Source: a bacterium (GTDB taxonomy: Bacteria; Hydrogenedentota; Hydrogenedentia; Hydrogenedentiales; SLHB01). Taken from it: a stretch of DNA of 5,678 bases. Location: positions 1-5,678 of the forward strand of contig JAAEQP010000949.1 in NCBI GenBank assembly GCA_024231375.1, written 5' to 3'. The notes under the pieces are model-generated. The model was given only the letters and a program-made list of their open reading frames with translations. It was not told the origin of the DNA and searched no databases. Both the position numbers and the translations under genes were made by a program. Positions 5,327-5,678 of the stretch are shown in pieces (position 1 is the first letter of the stretch; every line of letters starts with the position of its first letter).

Positions 5327-5678
5327 ATGGGACAGAAGACCATAGCATCGAACCGCCGCGCCCGGCGCGACTACCACGTCCTCGAACGATTCGAGGCGGG
5401 AATTGAGTTGCGCGGGACGGAGGTGAAATCTCTTCGTGAGGGATCGATCACGTTGAAGGACAGCTACGCCGACGTGAACCGCGGCGAACTGTTCCTGGTG
5501 AGCGCCCACATCTCGCCCTACGACCAGGGCAACCGCAACAACCACGATCCCGAACGCGAACGCAAGTTGCTCATGCACAAACGCGAGATCGTACGGTTAA
5601 CGGCGCAGATCGAAGAAAAGGGGCTAACCCTCATCCCCCTGAGCATGTACTTCAAACAGGGCAGAGTGAAGGTCGAAC
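5327..5678 (+). CDS. smpB: SsrA-binding protein SmpB (N-terminal 117 residues; C-terminus outside window)
   Basis: SmpB binds the tRNA-like domain of tmRNA and brings it to stalled ribosomes in the cytoplasm, where trans-translation tags the unfinished protein for proteolysis. The sequence carries the family signatures in order: NRRARRDY (9-16), [18 protein letters not shown] (22-39), DSY (45-47), HISPY (61-65), the Asn/His-rich turn to [18 protein letters not shown] (71-88), and the [20 protein letters not shown] segment (98-117) where the window ends. These cover most of the OB-fold core. The family is usually about 150-160 residues, so about 40 remain, including the basic tail that enters the mRNA channel. 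The ATG at 5327 matches the family N-terminus; there is no strong Shine-Dalgarno, only a weak AAGCGAG. The tmRNA gene (ssrA), often close to smpB, is not in this window. Confidence 0.96.
   Translation, partial: MGQKTIASNRRARRDYHVLERFEAGIELRGTEVKSLREGSITLKDSYADVNRGELFLVSAHISPYDQGNRNNHDPERERKLLMHKREIVRLTAQIEEKGLTLIPLSMYFKQGRVKVE

Noticed and set aside
3710..5578. Very long open frame (622 codons) on the minus strand opposite tolB and smpB
   Set aside because: It is antisense to two confidently identified genes, is rich in Arg, Gly, Val and His with no recognisable domain, and is the typical mirror of a high-GC coding frame.

Overview
This is a GC-rich stretch of a Gram-negative (diderm) bacterial chromosome. 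The outer-membrane indicators are a TonB/TolA-type energy transducer followed by the periplasmic propeller protein TolB. The start codons include GTG, and the wrong-frame open reading frames are long, as expected at high GC. The phylum cannot be fixed from the sequence: the gene order (TolA-like, tolB, smpB, with no tolQ/tolR before and no pal after) is not the classical proteobacterial one, which leaves many less-studied diderm lineages possible.

Layout. Positions 1-2767 hold a tight three-gene operon on the minus strand, read right to left: a large polytopic GT-C-type glycosyltransferase (2767-1130), a cytoplasmic family-2 glycosyltransferase of the polyprenyl-phosphate-sugar synthase type (1112-363), and the N-terminal part of another membrane protein (352-1, running off the window). 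The third protein shares a clear N-terminal motif with the GT-C protein, so it is probably a second, paralogous membrane glycosyltransferase. The gaps are 17 and 10 nt. The likely logic is that the GT2 enzyme charges a lipid carrier with a sugar on the cytoplasmic side and the GT-C enzyme or enzymes use that donor on the outer face. The acceptor is unknown.

Positions 2768-3139 form a divergent control region of about 370 bp. It has a good sigma70-like promoter for each direction (minus: TAGACA-17-TAGAAT; plus: TTGACT-17-TACGAT). The minus promoter sits so close to the first GTG that the transcript would be leaderless. The plus promoter produces a leader of about 120 nt with two adjacent stem-loops just before the TolA-like gene.

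Positions 3140-5678 hold plus-strand genes: a TonB/TolA-family protein with the SxxxH membrane motif and a Lys/Pro/Glu repeat linker, then tolB behind a strong Shine-Dalgarno sequence 18 nt later, then the first 117 codons of smpB (trans-translation), cut by the window end. The first two form an envelope-energisation pair; SmpB is functionally unrelated and may simply be read through from the same promoter.

I do not see a convincing novel biological system here. The points most worth a second look are the structured leader, the leaderless glycosyltransferase promoter, the Tol pair lacking its usual partners, and the paralogous GT-C pair around one GT2.
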